Positions 9,352 to 17,995 are shown, numbered from the stretch's first letter. The stretch is DNA of 64,000 nt from Kluyvera sichuanensis (GCF_014218705.1 NZ_JABBJF010000024.1:22486-86485), one strand, 5' to 3'. Notes: generated by a model from the sequence alone, not told the origin. A program made the numbers and translations.

Positions 9352-9500
9352 TAAAAGATTTCTCCGGTTAAGTACCTTGTAAGTTAACCGATTGAGAAAA
9401 AAATCGTGCTGGAAAATGACGACGTTTTGTCTTCATAAAACATAACGTCAAGGGTGAGAAATTAAGATAATGACGTTGCTATCCAATTGGAGACTAAGCA
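9352..9500. promoter_or_regulatory. divergent control region between traI and the lipoprotein gene
   Basis: 149 bases between divergent transfer genes. It contains the 18-base CAAAACG-type element (9412-9429 on the plus strand, GAAAATGACGACGTTTTG) and an imperfect inverted repeat spanning 9421-9450 (GACGTTTTGT ... ACATAACGTC). It probably contains both promoters and could include a binding site of a transfer regulator or part of oriT. I cannot identify a nic site by eye. Confidence 0.45.
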
Positions 9501-10070
9501 ATGAAATTGGCGAATAAAATTGTTTTGCCCCTGCTGGTGGTTATTACCGGCGTAATCACCAGCGGTTGCAGTGGGACAGGTAAGCCACAACGTACTTACC
9601 TCGACGAAACGCGCAATCTCCCCGCCAGGGCCGAGTACCCCTACCAGTATCAGTACTCCGAATCCTGGCGTGGTACAGAACGCGGTGGCGCGGCTATACG
9701 TTACCCTGGGTATGAGCATACGCTCGTGAGTCCGTATGCCATCAATGATCCATCCGGGAAGCGATATGTGGCACATGACAATTACACCCAGGTCTTGCTC
9801 ACTTCAGTGGCAAACACAAAGTATGCCAATGGGCCGCGTGGCACGTTCACACAGACCCCAGCATTTTGCGGGGAAAATACCTTTCTCCTTCCTAATAACA
9901 CACAGAACGCCAGTAGGGCTGAATACCTCCGTATCAAAGATAAATACTGCTCAACACCTGGCTATCGGTTAAGTGCCCACGAATTAAATGTGCTTTCCAG
10001 TGGTGAACCGGAAGAGCTGCGGAAATATCGAATTCAGATGCAGATCGATAACCAACAACCTAAGTCCTAA
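9501..10070 (+). CDS. outer-membrane lipoprotein of the transfer region
   Basis: 189 residues with a clear lipoprotein signal: basic start, hydrophobic core and lipobox VITSGC with Cys at about residue 23. The mature part is polar, Tyr- and Pro-rich, and carries three further cysteines. GGAG precedes the ATG. It is followed after 22 bases by the DsbA-like gene, suggesting an operon in which the oxidoreductase may act on its cysteines. TraV-type lipoproteins sit in this kind of place, but the sequence is not close enough for me to call it TraV. Confidence 0.7.
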   Translation: MKLANKIVLPLLVVITGVITSGCSGTGKPQRTYLDETRNLPARAEYPYQYQYSESWRGTERGGAAIRYPGYEHTLVSPYAINDPSGKRYVAHDNYTQVLLTSVANTKYANGPRGTFTQTPAFCGENTFLLPNNTQNASRAEYLRIKDKYCSTPGYRLSAHELNVLSSGEPEELRKYRIQMQIDNQQPKS

Positions 10071-10092
10071 TCCATCAAAATGCGAGGGTACA

Positions 10093-10992
10093 ATGGATAA
10101 GCAAAGAAATGAAAAGTGCAGTTCTGGAAATAAAACAATTTTTGCCTGGGCCGGGGGAATCGTTGTTGTAATCGGAATGGTTTGGTTGATGGTAATTAGT
10201 TTTATCTCGTACAAAACCCAGGTGATGACCAATCAACTGCTGGATAAAATTAGTACATCGCTGGCCAAGAACCCCGCAGTTCAACAGGGAGTGAACGGAA
10301 ATATTCAGGACGAAGTAAAGGGTGCTCTTAAGTCTATCGCCGACCAAAAGCTCGCGGAAGAACGAAAGGCACTCTATAAAGGCTGGGACAAAGCAAATAA
10401 AAATACTGATGGCCGTTATATCTATGGCGAGCCTGGCGCTCGGTTTTCGTTGATCAACTATGAAGATCTGGAGTGTCCATTCTGCAAACGCTTCAAAGAA
10501 ACGCCGAAGTATATCGTTGATACCGCGACAGCCGGGGCTGTTAACTGGGAATGGCGTCATTACCCTATGTCATTCCATGAGCCGGTCGCATCGAAGGGCG
10601 CAGCTGTTGCTGAGTGTATTGCGGAGCAGAAAGGGCCGAGTGCTTTCTGGGCCGTTACTGATTATTGGTTTAACCATACTGAAACAAACGGTAAAGGTTT
10701 TAAGGATGCGGACAGCATCCCAGCACTGTTTGAGGTAGACCAGGCGAAATTTGATACCTGTATGGGCAGTACTGAAGTGATTAAGCGCATTAAGCAGGAT
10801 ATGGAGGCCGGTTCAGCTGCCGGTGTTGATGGTACACCAACCACGATTGTGCGTGATAATGTCACCGGTAAAGAAGTCTCTGTTGTAGGCGCACAGCCCT
10901 TCTCAAAATTCGTTGAAGTGATCCAGTCTATGGTTGTCGATTCTCAGAGAGACACATCAGGCGAAGCCTCACCAGCTCAACAAGATAAATAG
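10093..10992 (+). CDS. second DsbA-like membrane-anchored thiol-disulfide oxidoreductase
   Basis: 299 residues from the ATG at 10093, which has GAGGG just upstream. A membrane anchor lies at about 17-38, then a helical stalk to about 105, then a thioredoxin domain with CPFC at 128-131 (context YEDLECPFCKRF) and the loop DGTPTTIV. It resembles the protein at 2463-3281 in layout, including IYGEPGARF before the active site versus IYGNPDAQF there, so the two are probably paralogues. A likely role is disulfide formation or repair in periplasmic transfer proteins. Confidence 0.8.
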   Translation: MDKQRNEKCSSGNKTIFAWAGGIVVVIGMVWLMVISFISYKTQVMTNQLLDKISTSLAKNPAVQQGVNGNIQDEVKGALKSIADQKLAEERKALYKGWDKANKNTDGRYIYGEPGARFSLINYEDLECPFCKRFKETPKYIVDTATAGAVNWEWRHYPMSFHEPVASKGAAVAECIAEQKGPSAFWAVTDYWFNHTETNGKGFKDADSIPALFEVDQAKFDTCMGSTEVIKRIKQDMEAGSAAGVDGTPTTIVRDNVTGKEVSVVGAQPFSKFVEVIQSMVVDSQRDTSGEASPAQQDK

Positions 10993-10996
10993 AAAT

Positions 10997-11030
10997 AAAA
11001 AAGAGCCCTGAATTAACCAGGGCTTTTTTT
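10997..11030. terminator. bidirectional Rho-independent terminator
   Basis: AGCCCTG (11004-11010) pairs with CAGGGCT (11018-11024). It is flanked by an A-run and a T-run, so it serves the plus-strand DsbA-like gene and the convergent helicase gene. Confidence 0.85.
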
Positions 11031-11031
11031 G

Positions 11032-12507
11032 TCAGATTATCACTACTGAAACATTTCGCTCAATACGACTTCGGTATTCTTCTAATAGCTCCATTAACGA
11101 AGTATTGATGTTTACAGATTTCTTGGTTCTGGTAATAGTTACGTACAGCAGATTAAGTTCGTCAATAATTACTTCCCGTGGCTTCTTCATCACAACGGCT
11201 TCTATAATGGATGGGAAGTCGTCATTGATGATGACATGGTCAAATTCCTTTCCCTTCGAGGTATGGGCTGTGGTAACAATTAAATCAGCTTCCTTTTCTG
11301 TTCTGGCTTCATTCATCCTCATGGTCTCAACCATCCCGGGGATATCAGCATAGACTTCCATTAACTTAATCGCCCGCACCATGTCCACGTCCTTGGTGGT
11401 TTCTGCGATCTCTAAAAAATTTGCCCAGTTCCCGTATTCCGTAGTGATACGGTTATTTTTAATAGCAGCAATGTTACCTGTTTTTAGCGCATGTAAATCA
11501 AGGAGCTCGTCGAGACGGTATTTTGAAATACCTCCATTCCACATCACCCGTTTGCCCCACATAATCGACTCGTAGGCAGATTGTATGACTCCCATGTAGG
11601 TGCGGCTGATGATGGCGTAAAAGTTTTGATCCTGTATCGCCGATGGCTCAACGATAGCATCAAGACTACCCAGGCCTACCAAGGGGAACGTTTCACCCTT
11701 CATTGACAGCACAACGTTGGCCAGTGCTGCAACAAGAGGCCCAAACCGGAATGACTTAGTCAGGCGCATAACCTGAGCCCCGTGGTCTTCAACAATCTCA
11801 AGGGCGTTTTCCGCACCGCGCCAGCGGTTTATCACTTGGTGCTGGTCGCCGACAAAAACTTTGCAGCAGTTGTTTCTAAGAACGATATCGATCGTTACCG
11901 GATTTGCGTCCTGCGATTCGTCGAAGAGAATGACATTGTAGAACTGGTCTAGGGCTGGGTTCGATAACTGGAACAACTTGAGGATGGTATTCGGTGAGCA
12001 ATAGGCATCGTTGAGTGGGTCAGATTGCATTTGCCATGTACGTTTTGCTGCACGTAGCGCTTGATCCAACCTGCTTTGAGATATTTTATCGGTTTTACTT
12101 AAGTCTTTAAGTACGTGTTCAGTAGTAATTTCGTGTTCATCTGAATTCATGAAATGGGTAAGCCCATTTATTGCAAGCTTAACCACTCTCCAGTCATCTT
12201 CACCCATCATTGCGCGGTATTCGCTCACGGATATAAACTGTCTGTATTTATGAGCAAAGTGTTTGTACCGGGTCACGGCCAAACCATGAGATGTTTTACA
12301 CTCGACGTTTTTTGGGAATTTCTTTTTTGCATCATCTTTAATAGCTTTATTAAAAACGATATAGAGAATTTTGAGTGAGGGGTTTGCATCCGCGAATTCT
12401 TTTAGTGTAAAGGTCTTACCAGACCCCGCGTATGCCTGTACTGAAACAATACTGCCAGGTGTAGGTTTGAAACCTATGATCACGTTCTGTTCATCAGTTA
12501 CCGGCAT
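11032..12507 (-). CDS. SF1 (UvrD/FBH1-like) DNA helicase
   Basis: 491 residues from the ATG at 12507 (AAGG upstream). Superfamily 1 motifs appear in order: motif I QAYAGSGKTFTLK near residue 25, an early TSHGLA motif, motif II ILFDESQDAN, motif III VGDQHQVINRWRGA, motif IV LTKSFRFG, then TTAHTSKGKEFD and a terminal YVTITRTKK. It lacks the long UvrD inserts and is closest in build to short FBH1-like or TrhI-like plasmid helicases. Near a MOBH relaxase without its own helicase, it may unwind the transferred plasmid. Confidence 0.85.
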   Translation of the reverse strand: MPVTDEQNVIIGFKPTPGSIVSVQAYAGSGKTFTLKEFADANPSLKILYIVFNKAIKDDAKKKFPKNVECKTSHGLAVTRYKHFAHKYRQFISVSEYRAMMGEDDWRVVKLAINGLTHFMNSDEHEITTEHVLKDLSKTDKISQSRLDQALRAAKRTWQMQSDPLNDAYCSPNTILKLFQLSNPALDQFYNVILFDESQDANPVTIDIVLRNNCCKVFVGDQHQVINRWRGAENALEIVEDHGAQVMRLTKSFRFGPLVAALANVVLSMKGETFPLVGLGSLDAIVEPSAIQDQNFYAIISRTYMGVIQSAYESIMWGKRVMWNGGISKYRLDELLDLHALKTGNIAAIKNNRITTEYGNWANFLEIAETTKDVDMVRAIKLMEVYADIPGMVETMRMNEARTEKEADLIVTTAHTSKGKEFDHVIINDDFPSIIEAVVMKKPREVIIDELNLLYVTITRTKKSVNINTSLMELLEEYRSRIERNVSVVII

Positions 12508-12682
12508 CAGAATTACCTTTATGTTAGATATCGTTTCATAGTACCTTTTGACACGGCGCGAATGATTTAAAAATGGGGGCAAATTGTACCCATTTTTAAG
12601 AATACAAATTTATCTGTTCATGAGTAATACAATAAGATAGTACCATCAAACTATTACTGCGGCCCTCAACAGGAGGTAATCT

Positions 12683-12970
12683 ATGTTTTATTTATCGTCC
12701 TTTGTCTGGATGTCAATCTGGAGTCTGATTTCGATTTACATCTATTACAAAGATAAAAAGGCCGCGACTGCTGGCGAGTACCGTGTGGATGAACTGACGC
12801 TGGATGCGCTCATTGTGCTGGGCGGGTGGCCAGGTTGTTTCATTGCTCAACGAATGTTTAAACACAAAACACGCAGTGCTTACCAACGTCGGTTCCGGGT
12901 TATCGTTGCGGTCTGGATAGTTCTTTACATCGGATTATGGAATTTTCTATGGGCGGGAAATAAAATATGA
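12683..12970 (+). CDS. DUF1294 family small membrane protein
   Basis: 95 residues with membrane segments at about 2-22, 40-58 and 74-92, and the family signature GGWPGCFIAQRMFKHKT in the middle. DUF1294 proteins are small inner-membrane proteins of unknown function, often fused to cold-shock domains elsewhere. The ribosome-binding site is strong (AGGAGG). The gene stands alone between the helicase and pilin genes. Confidence 0.8.
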   Translation: MFYLSSFVWMSIWSLISIYIYYKDKKAATAGEYRVDELTLDALIVLGGWPGCFIAQRMFKHKTRSAYQRRFRVIVAVWIVLYIGLWNFLWAGNKI

Positions 12971-12973
12971 AGA

Positions 12974-13008
12974 TGTAAAAAAACCGGCCAGAGCCGGTTT
13001 TTTTTACA
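12974..13008. terminator. bidirectional Rho-independent terminator
   Basis: AAACCGGC (12981-12988) pairs with GCCGGTTT (12993-13000), with an A-run before and a T-run after. It closes the DUF1294 gene and the convergent pilin gene. Confidence 0.85.
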
Positions 13009-13018
13009 TCCATGATGG

Positions 13019-13354
13019 TTACATGAATGCCGGTAAAGTGGTTTGCACTGCGTGGGATGCGGCCATCATGCCATTGATAATGTCCGGTGAGTAGTACAGG
13101 GAGATCGCACCACCAACAGCAACCGCCAGTGACATCAGACTCTGACGTACAACAGCAGCTGCGAGACCAACCAGAACGATAAGACCGATCAGCACCTTAC
13201 CCAGAGAACCCTGCATGTAATCAGAGATTTTGAGCCATACATCGTCAAAACCTGCCTGGGTTGAACCAGAAGCGTGAGCGGTAACAATGGCAAGAATCAG
13301 AATGCCGGTGATCACCAGCGGGGTTTTAAACTTCTCAAATTTGATAGCGTTCAT
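13019..13354 (-). CDS. traA: conjugative pilin precursor (TraA-like)
   Basis: 111 residues. A long leader ends near VTAHASGSTQ, with a signal-peptidase-like AHA site at about residues 27-29. A short hydrophilic part follows, then two hydrophobic segments at about residues 52-75 and 78-95 separated by a short polar loop, the F-type pilin plan. The leader would be removed by a signal peptidase; a plasmid-encoded one lies at 19022-19750. Pilins usually head the traL-traE-traK operon, but here the gene lies about 10 kb away with its own promoter region and terminator. Confidence 0.75.
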   Translation of the reverse strand: MNAIKFEKFKTPLVITGILILAIVTAHASGSTQAGFDDVWLKISDYMQGSLGKVLIGLIVLVGLAAAVVRQSLMSLAVAVGGAISLYYSPDIINGMMAASHAVQTTLPAFM

Positions 13355-13615
13355 TTAAACATCCTTAATAACGAGTTTTAATAATTTCGATCTTTGGATG
13401 TTCTCCAGCTATTTAACGAGTTTGAGCCGGGAACTTTATTAATATAAAATTTGTTTTGTTTGATTTCATTGTTAAAGCAGGGCGTTATACAATAGCAATG
13501 TGTGATATAAGGTGACATTTATCCGTGTCTATTAACATATATGAAAATCTGGATGAAAACTTCTTTTTGAGTATGAAAGCCAACTTTACTAGTGTCACAT
13601 TTAAACGAGGTGGAT
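13355..13615. promoter_or_regulatory. divergent promoter region, pilin and nuclease genes
   Basis: 261 bases without a gene. A 10-base direct repeat TAACGAGTTT occurs at 13369-13378 and 13414-13423, spaced 45 bases apart (about four helical turns), upstream of the pilin gene. A short, similar pair (GTGACATTT at 13513 and GTCACATTT near 13593) lies toward the nuclease gene. The repeats could bind a regulator of pilin expression. Confidence 0.4.
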
Positions 13616-14188
13616 ATGTTGAAATCAGAGGTGTTGGTCAGTACGTTGACATCGTTGGGATTATTATTTTTTTCTACTTTTGCACAGGCTGATAATCCAA
13701 CAGAAGTAATGCTACCGGCTGGTGGCGTTAGAGTCGTTGTCGGATTTTCACCTGAAGGGTCTGCACAGAAAGCAATACTGGATCTGATCAATTCAGCTCA
13801 GCAGGAAATCCGTATGGCGGCATACTCTTTTACGTCACCCGTAATTGCGAAAGCATTAATTAATGCTCACCGAAGGGGAGTAGATGTCAGGATCGTAGTT
13901 GACAAAGGGCAAAATAATAACCGATATGCAGTCTCGACTATGAATACAGTAGTTAACGCGGGCATTCCGTTACGGACGAATGATCAATTTCTTCTGCACC
14001 ATGATAAGTATTTGTGTGTTGATAGGATATCTGTTGAAACCGGTAGTTATAATTACTCAAGTTCGGCTTTCAATAAAAATAGTGAAAATAGCCTTGTACT
14101 TTATAACGCACCAGATGTTACAGCGCTGTATCTGGCCCACTGGGAATCTCGTTGGACTGGTGGTGTGGATTACATACCTAATTATTGA
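13616..14188 (+). CDS. nuc: secreted phospholipase-D family endonuclease (Nuc-like)
   Basis: 190 residues from the ATG at 13616 (GAGGTGG upstream). A signal peptide ends around FAQA, then a single PLD domain with the HKD motif HHDKYLCVD and GSYNYS, as in the dimeric nuclease Nuc of pKM101. Family members are periplasmic, nonspecific nucleases that form one active site from two HKD motifs. Such genes often lie beside conjugation regions, and their role in transfer is unclear. It is flanked by a terminator. Confidence 0.88.
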   Translation: MLKSEVLVSTLTSLGLLFFSTFAQADNPTEVMLPAGGVRVVVGFSPEGSAQKAILDLINSAQQEIRMAAYSFTSPVIAKALINAHRRGVDVRIVVDKGQNNNRYAVSTMNTVVNAGIPLRTNDQFLLHHDKYLCVDRISVETGSYNYSSSAFNKNSENSLVLYNAPDVTALYLAHWESRWTGGVDYIPNY

Positions 14189-14193
14189 ATTTT

Positions 14194-14224
14194 AATCAGG
14201 GTTCGGGATGAACCCTGATTTTAT
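14194..14224. terminator. bidirectional terminator between the nuc-like gene and the next gene
   Basis: AATCAGGGTTC (14194-14204) pairs with GAACCCTGATT (14210-14220), an 11-base-pair stem with a T-rich tail on the plus strand and an A/T-rich tail on the minus strand. Confidence 0.8.
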
Positions 14225-14916
14225 CATTTAAGAAACGCTTCAAGTTCGTCCATATCCAGGTCGTTATAAAATGAACGCCAACCTTTACGGGCTAAATTCG
14301 GATGCAGCATTTTGATGTTGCTTAATGGCATAATGCTGCTTAGTCCCATTTTAATAAAGTATTCATATACCAGGCGGCTGTACCGGTCAAAATCGGTAAG
14401 CGGTCTCGACAGAAGGTATGCTGCCTCTGACATAGTCAATCCCTGTATATGCAACCTGTAACCCAGCAGACGGCTGCATGTATCGCGCATAACACCGCGT
14501 GTTAGCGGGAATAACTCATCACTTACAAGATGTTCAGGTAAGTGAGTTCTCGGGCACTGAACAGGATTTATACCCCTGATATAGCACTCATCATTCTCAA
14601 GGATACAAAACTGGGGTTCCGGGCCGGAAAAAGAGTTACCAAGAAAGCCGCAGGGATCGATCACGCCACCACCCTTAAGTGCTATCCATCCGTACTGAGT
14701 TTCAGTGACTTGGTATAACCCACGATCTCCTGGATTGATGCGTTCTTTGACCTTTTTTCGACGTGTTCCTATAGTAGCAGTTCCGGCAATTACGCCCTGA
14801 TCTACCAGTGCTCGGCATACGATGTAGGATCTCGCCTCTGACCATTCAATCCAGGGTAAACCAATGTGGTAACTGGTCGAAACCAGCCTTAAGCCGTCGA
14901 TGCATGAATCTGTCAT
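14224..14916 (-). CDS. hypothetical protein, probably transfer-associated
   Basis: 230 residues from the ATG at 14916, preceded by GGGAGAAG. No signal or membrane segment. It has a basic patch (TRRKKVKER), a Cys-rich middle and a C-terminal helical region. The N-terminal 60 residues (WIEWSEARSYIVCRALVDQG) could be a winged-helix fold, but I cannot name a family. It follows the VirB9-like gene after 58 bases and probably shares its transcript. Confidence 0.6.
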   Translation of the reverse strand: MTDSCIDGLRLVSTSYHIGLPWIEWSEARSYIVCRALVDQGVIAGTATIGTRRKKVKERINPGDRGLYQVTETQYGWIALKGGGVIDPCGFLGNSFSGPEPQFCILENDECYIRGINPVQCPRTHLPEHLVSDELFPLTRGVMRDTCSRLLGYRLHIQGLTMSEAAYLLSRPLTDFDRYSRLVYEYFIKMGLSSIMPLSNIKMLHPNLARKGWRSFYNDLDMDELEAFLK

Positions 14917-14974
14917 GTAACTTCTCCCGAAAAAAAAGCGCACCAAAGATGCGCTCGTATTTTCAATTCAACAG

Positions 14975-16303
14975 TCAGGCTTTGGATTTTTTGGCCAACT
15001 TGTCCGTTTGCTTAGAAAGTTCCTTTTTTGTGAATTTGAGGGAATCGGTTCGTTTATCAGGATCGCCAACAGCCTGAAGAATCAACGAGTAGGAGTTTTC
15101 GCCATTGAGTACAAAGAGGTCGGTTGCCTGCGACCATGCCCCCTTGTTTTCAGAACGCTGTACCCGCAGGATATTTCCTGGGAGGAGTGAGACTGACCAA
15201 CCTTTTTCATCAGAAAGGTATACGTTGACCTTACCTTTCGATGGTAACAAGAATACTTTTGATGAAAAGGTTGAATAAACGAATACCGTATTTTGTCCCT
15301 GCGAATTGTATTCAACAGTTTTAAAGTGCCCACTATAGTCCAGGTCAGCGCCAGTAAGCGCATTCTTCTCCTGAACAACAAACTGTTGGGCTGTATAGCC
15401 TTCTGATGCTGCTTTATAGTCTGACGTAGCAGTAGTTTTAGTGGGTTCCGTATAACCGAACTCAGCTGGGTCAATTTGATGGCCAGAGGTATCTTTAGTG
15501 ATGTTTTCAACACCTGCAATATCACGTGTGGTAGGTGATGGCGGTGTTTGAACCGGGTTGGTCTGCGCCGCAGCGTGTTGATTTGGTTCTGCTGTAACTG
15601 GAGCTGAAGCCGGGGCTTCACTAGTGGCCCCAGATAGTGCTTTTTTAGCGATTTCCTGTGCAGGAGTTATCTCAACCGTTCCAGGTTGCTCTGCGTTTTG
15701 TGAAACCTCGCTACCGTCAGTAAACCCAGGTTCAGCCTTAATTGAGTCAACCAATGACTGCGTAGCAGGATCTGACTTAGATACAACTGGTGAATTTGCA
15801 TCCGGGTTAGCTGGTGGCGTGGTTGTGGCCATTTTTAGCATCTGATCGCCAAGATTATCAGACGATGCAGGGGAAACACCGGCGCTATCTTGCTTTGTGA
15901 CAGTAGGTTCACTTTTATCATCATCAGGGGGCGCTGATGCGGGTTCCTGTTCATTATTTGTGATAGGAAGTGTCAGTGTTGGCTGAGGCCCAGCCTCATC
16001 GGTATCAAGGTCATCGTCATCCACATCGATACCATGTTGTTTTGCAATATCCGGGTTAACGCTGATCCCACTCTTTGCAACTTCGACGATAGATAGGTTC
16101 GGTTCTTTGTCTGGTTTACCATTCATTAAAATAAATGCGCCTAATGTGCTTACCGCAAAGATACCGGCAACCAGGATACTCAAGGTTTTTTTAGAAAATC
16201 GCGCCTTAACACTGGGGGTTTCATCTCCAGCATTCTGCGCTGCGCGTTCGCGTAATTTCTCCTGGCCGTATTCAGCACTTGTGCCACGTTTTTCACTCGT
16301 CAT
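14975..16303 (-). CDS. bitopic periplasmic protein with a VirB9/CagX-like C-terminal domain (tentative)
   Basis: 442 residues: a basic cytoplasmic N-terminus of about 40 residues, one membrane segment (about 41-62, LSILVAGIFAVSTLGAFIL), a Pro/Ala/Ser/Asp-rich linker to about 290, then a beta-rich domain of about 130 residues with WSVSLLPGNILRVQR and YSLILQAV patterns and a Lys-rich tail. The folded part resembles the N-terminal beta domain of VirB9/TrbG. The linker and anchor recall VirB10. A T4SS or envelope-spanning role is plausible but is only inference. GAGG precedes the start. Confidence 0.55.
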   Translation of the reverse strand: MTSEKRGTSAEYGQEKLRERAAQNAGDETPSVKARFSKKTLSILVAGIFAVSTLGAFILMNGKPDKEPNLSIVEVAKSGISVNPDIAKQHGIDVDDDDLDTDEAGPQPTLTLPITNNEQEPASAPPDDDKSEPTVTKQDSAGVSPASSDNLGDQMLKMATTTPPANPDANSPVVSKSDPATQSLVDSIKAEPGFTDGSEVSQNAEQPGTVEITPAQEIAKKALSGATSEAPASAPVTAEPNQHAAAQTNPVQTPPSPTTRDIAGVENITKDTSGHQIDPAEFGYTEPTKTTATSDYKAASEGYTAQQFVVQEKNALTGADLDYSGHFKTVEYNSQGQNTVFVYSTFSSKVFLLPSKGKVNVYLSDEKGWSVSLLPGNILRVQRSENKGAWSQATDLFVLNGENSYSLILQAVGDPDKRTDSLKFTKKELSKQTDKLAKKSKA

Positions 16304-16535
16304 TGAAAACCTCGTTGATCACTATTCGTTCTGGCCGAAGCCCCAACTCACGGTGTATATGAAAGTGAGCATGATATGGAAAGCCCCATAATCGCGTGAG
16401 ATGGTTGCCCCGGAATTGATTAGGAAAATATGCTCTCGCGATAATAAACGGATTATATCTTGAGGGAGGTAGCTCTCGAAATTTTGCGGCCTGAAAACGA
16501 CCGCAAAATGAGATGGTTTTCTTGAAAATAGATTT
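16304..16535 (-). other. 232-base gap between the Mrr-like and VirB9-like genes
   Basis: It holds a 9-base-pair hairpin (ATTTTGCGG at 16481-16489, CCGCAAAAT at 16501-16509) just after the nuclease gene, which may act as a weak terminator. It probably also holds the promoter of the downstream gene. No convincing ORF is present. Confidence 0.4.
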
Positions 16536-17630
16536 CTAGAGGTTACGGGTTCCTTTACAAATTGGGTAAGCCGAGCAACCATAGAAATAATTTCCATTCG
16601 ACATTCTTCTAACCATTTTGCTATGGCAACGGGGACAGCTAGGTATGACATTAAGATCGTATATTTGATTCTCACCTGGACCAACATTTATTATCTCAGT
16701 GGCAGGCGGGGGGATTTCTTTATCCTTGATTATTTTCAGAAGTCTGGAACCATCGATAAGCGATAATGTTCCTTTAACATTTGCGCTAAGAGCGAATTCC
16801 CATGCATCCTGAGTAAAGAACCCAGAGGTGATGATATAACCCCGCTCATATGCATTGGCTTGCACTACACCGTAAATTTCGCGGACTACCGAGACTCCTA
16901 CTTTGCTGGTTTTCCATAATTTGCACTGTACCATTTCGCGGCGACCATCTTTTTGCAGCAGAATGTCGACTCCGCCGTCAGCTCCTGTATTAGTCAGAGT
17001 TGCTTTGTAGCCATTGAGTTCGAAATGCAGTCTTATAATCTTTTCGAATTGCTCCCATGTCATATTCGAGAGAATTTTCTGGGAATCATTTCCATCCTGA
17101 ATGGAGGAGTAAATTCGACGTACTTCAGCAAGTTGTACATTTTTTAGCAATGTTGCGACAAACATCATCATCGAAAGGGTTAGAGATGCGCCTCGAAGGA
17201 TTTCAGGGAGTATGTTACTCACGCCTACAGCAAAACGATTCATTACGAGTGCTAGGTCATCAGTACTGCTTGCAATAAACTGATAATACAAATCGCCTGG
17301 AACGTACACATAATTAGTAAGAGAAAGAATATATAGCAAGCAGGAAATCGGGAAGCCGATATACCACCGGAAAAAATAGGTTTGCTGGCTAGCACCACTG
17401 TTTCTCCATGACTGGATATTAAAAATAACGCCGAAGACTTCCTTTCCTGTACGGGTCATCGACATCTGGAGAGACAATTGTGTAATAAAGAGGCCCGCAA
17501 TGACCAACGGGCCATCATGTAGAAAGAATAAAGCTAATGACGCTAGCAGGAAAAAGCACCACTGGAATTTGGCGCATCGGGACATTCCTTTTGCTGCCAA
17601 TTTTCTAAAAACCATATGGTCACCATTCAT
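16536..17630 (-). CDS. membrane-anchored Mrr-like restriction endonuclease with C-terminal zinc ribbon
   Basis: 364 residues. The N-terminal 170 residues carry membrane segments in two clusters (about 25-55 and 95-150). Then comes an Mrr_cat domain: WEQFEKIIRLHFELNGY, the catalytic D-x(n)-QxK core TGADGGVDILLQKD / MVQCKLW, and GYIITSGFF. A four-Cys zinc ribbon of topoisomerase type ends the protein (CPRCHSKM ... GCSAYPICKG). Mrr nucleases cut modified or stressed DNA. Membrane-bound forms with this zinc ribbon are known but uncharacterised. The start overlaps the stop of the upstream membrane gene (ATGA), so they form one unit under a TTCGTCA promoter. Confidence 0.8.
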   Translation of the reverse strand: MNGDHMVFRKLAAKGMSRCAKFQWCFFLLASLALFFLHDGPLVIAGLFITQLSLQMSMTRTGKEVFGVIFNIQSWRNSGASQQTYFFRWYIGFPISCLLYILSLTNYVYVPGDLYYQFIASSTDDLALVMNRFAVGVSNILPEILRGASLTLSMMMFVATLLKNVQLAEVRRIYSSIQDGNDSQKILSNMTWEQFEKIIRLHFELNGYKATLTNTGADGGVDILLQKDGRREMVQCKLWKTSKVGVSVVREIYGVVQANAYERGYIITSGFFTQDAWEFALSANVKGTLSLIDGSRLLKIIKDKEIPPPATEIINVGPGENQIYDLNVIPSCPRCHSKMVRRMSNGNYFYGCSAYPICKGTRNL

Positions 17631-17995
17631 TCAGAATTAATTCTAAGAAAGGTGCGCCTCAGTATCCCATTACAGTTATCAATGAATACATCGTAAAACA
17701 TGACTGATAAACAAATCAGGGCAAATGTATAAACGATGATTTCTTCAACATATGGAAAATCAGGGTAAATCGCACCTAAATAAATTGCTGACAGTACAAG
17801 ATACCCACCCCACAATTGGAACAACCGTGGTCTTACTAACAACCATGTGAGTAACGCCAGTACCACTAAGTTTGCAATGCCTATGGCGTTGATCGTCTTT
17901 ATGGAAGTGAGCGGCACAAAGTACAGAACGCAATAAACGCTACATATCAGAATCACAATGGCGTAAATCACAACACGCTGGAGTAGAGAGTTCAT
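17627..17995 (-). CDS. small integral membrane protein, partner of the Mrr-like nuclease
   Basis: 122 residues from the ATG at 17995 (GAGG upstream), with about four hydrophobic segments spread over the whole length and a short polar tail. I recognise no family. The ATGA overlap with the Mrr-like gene and a shared promoter at 18029-18055 suggest that the two proteins work together at the membrane. Confidence 0.6.
   Translation of the reverse strand: MNSLLQRVVIYAIVILICSVYCVLYFVPLTSIKTINAIGIANLVVLALLTWLLVRPRLFQLWGGYLVLSAIYLGAIYPDFPYVEEIIVYTFALICLSVMFYDVFIDNCNGILRRTFLRINSE

Noticed and set aside
1..16303. Interpretation as a chromosomal SXT/R391-type integrative element
   Set aside because: Transfer genes resemble those elements, but no integrase or attachment site is visible, and ParMR, Tus, SSB and UmuDC fit a large plasmid better.
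16322..16687. 121-codon minus-strand ORF overlapping the end of the Mrr-like gene
   Set aside because: It is out of frame with the zinc ribbon of the Mrr-like gene and looks like a shadow of it plus noncoding sequence.
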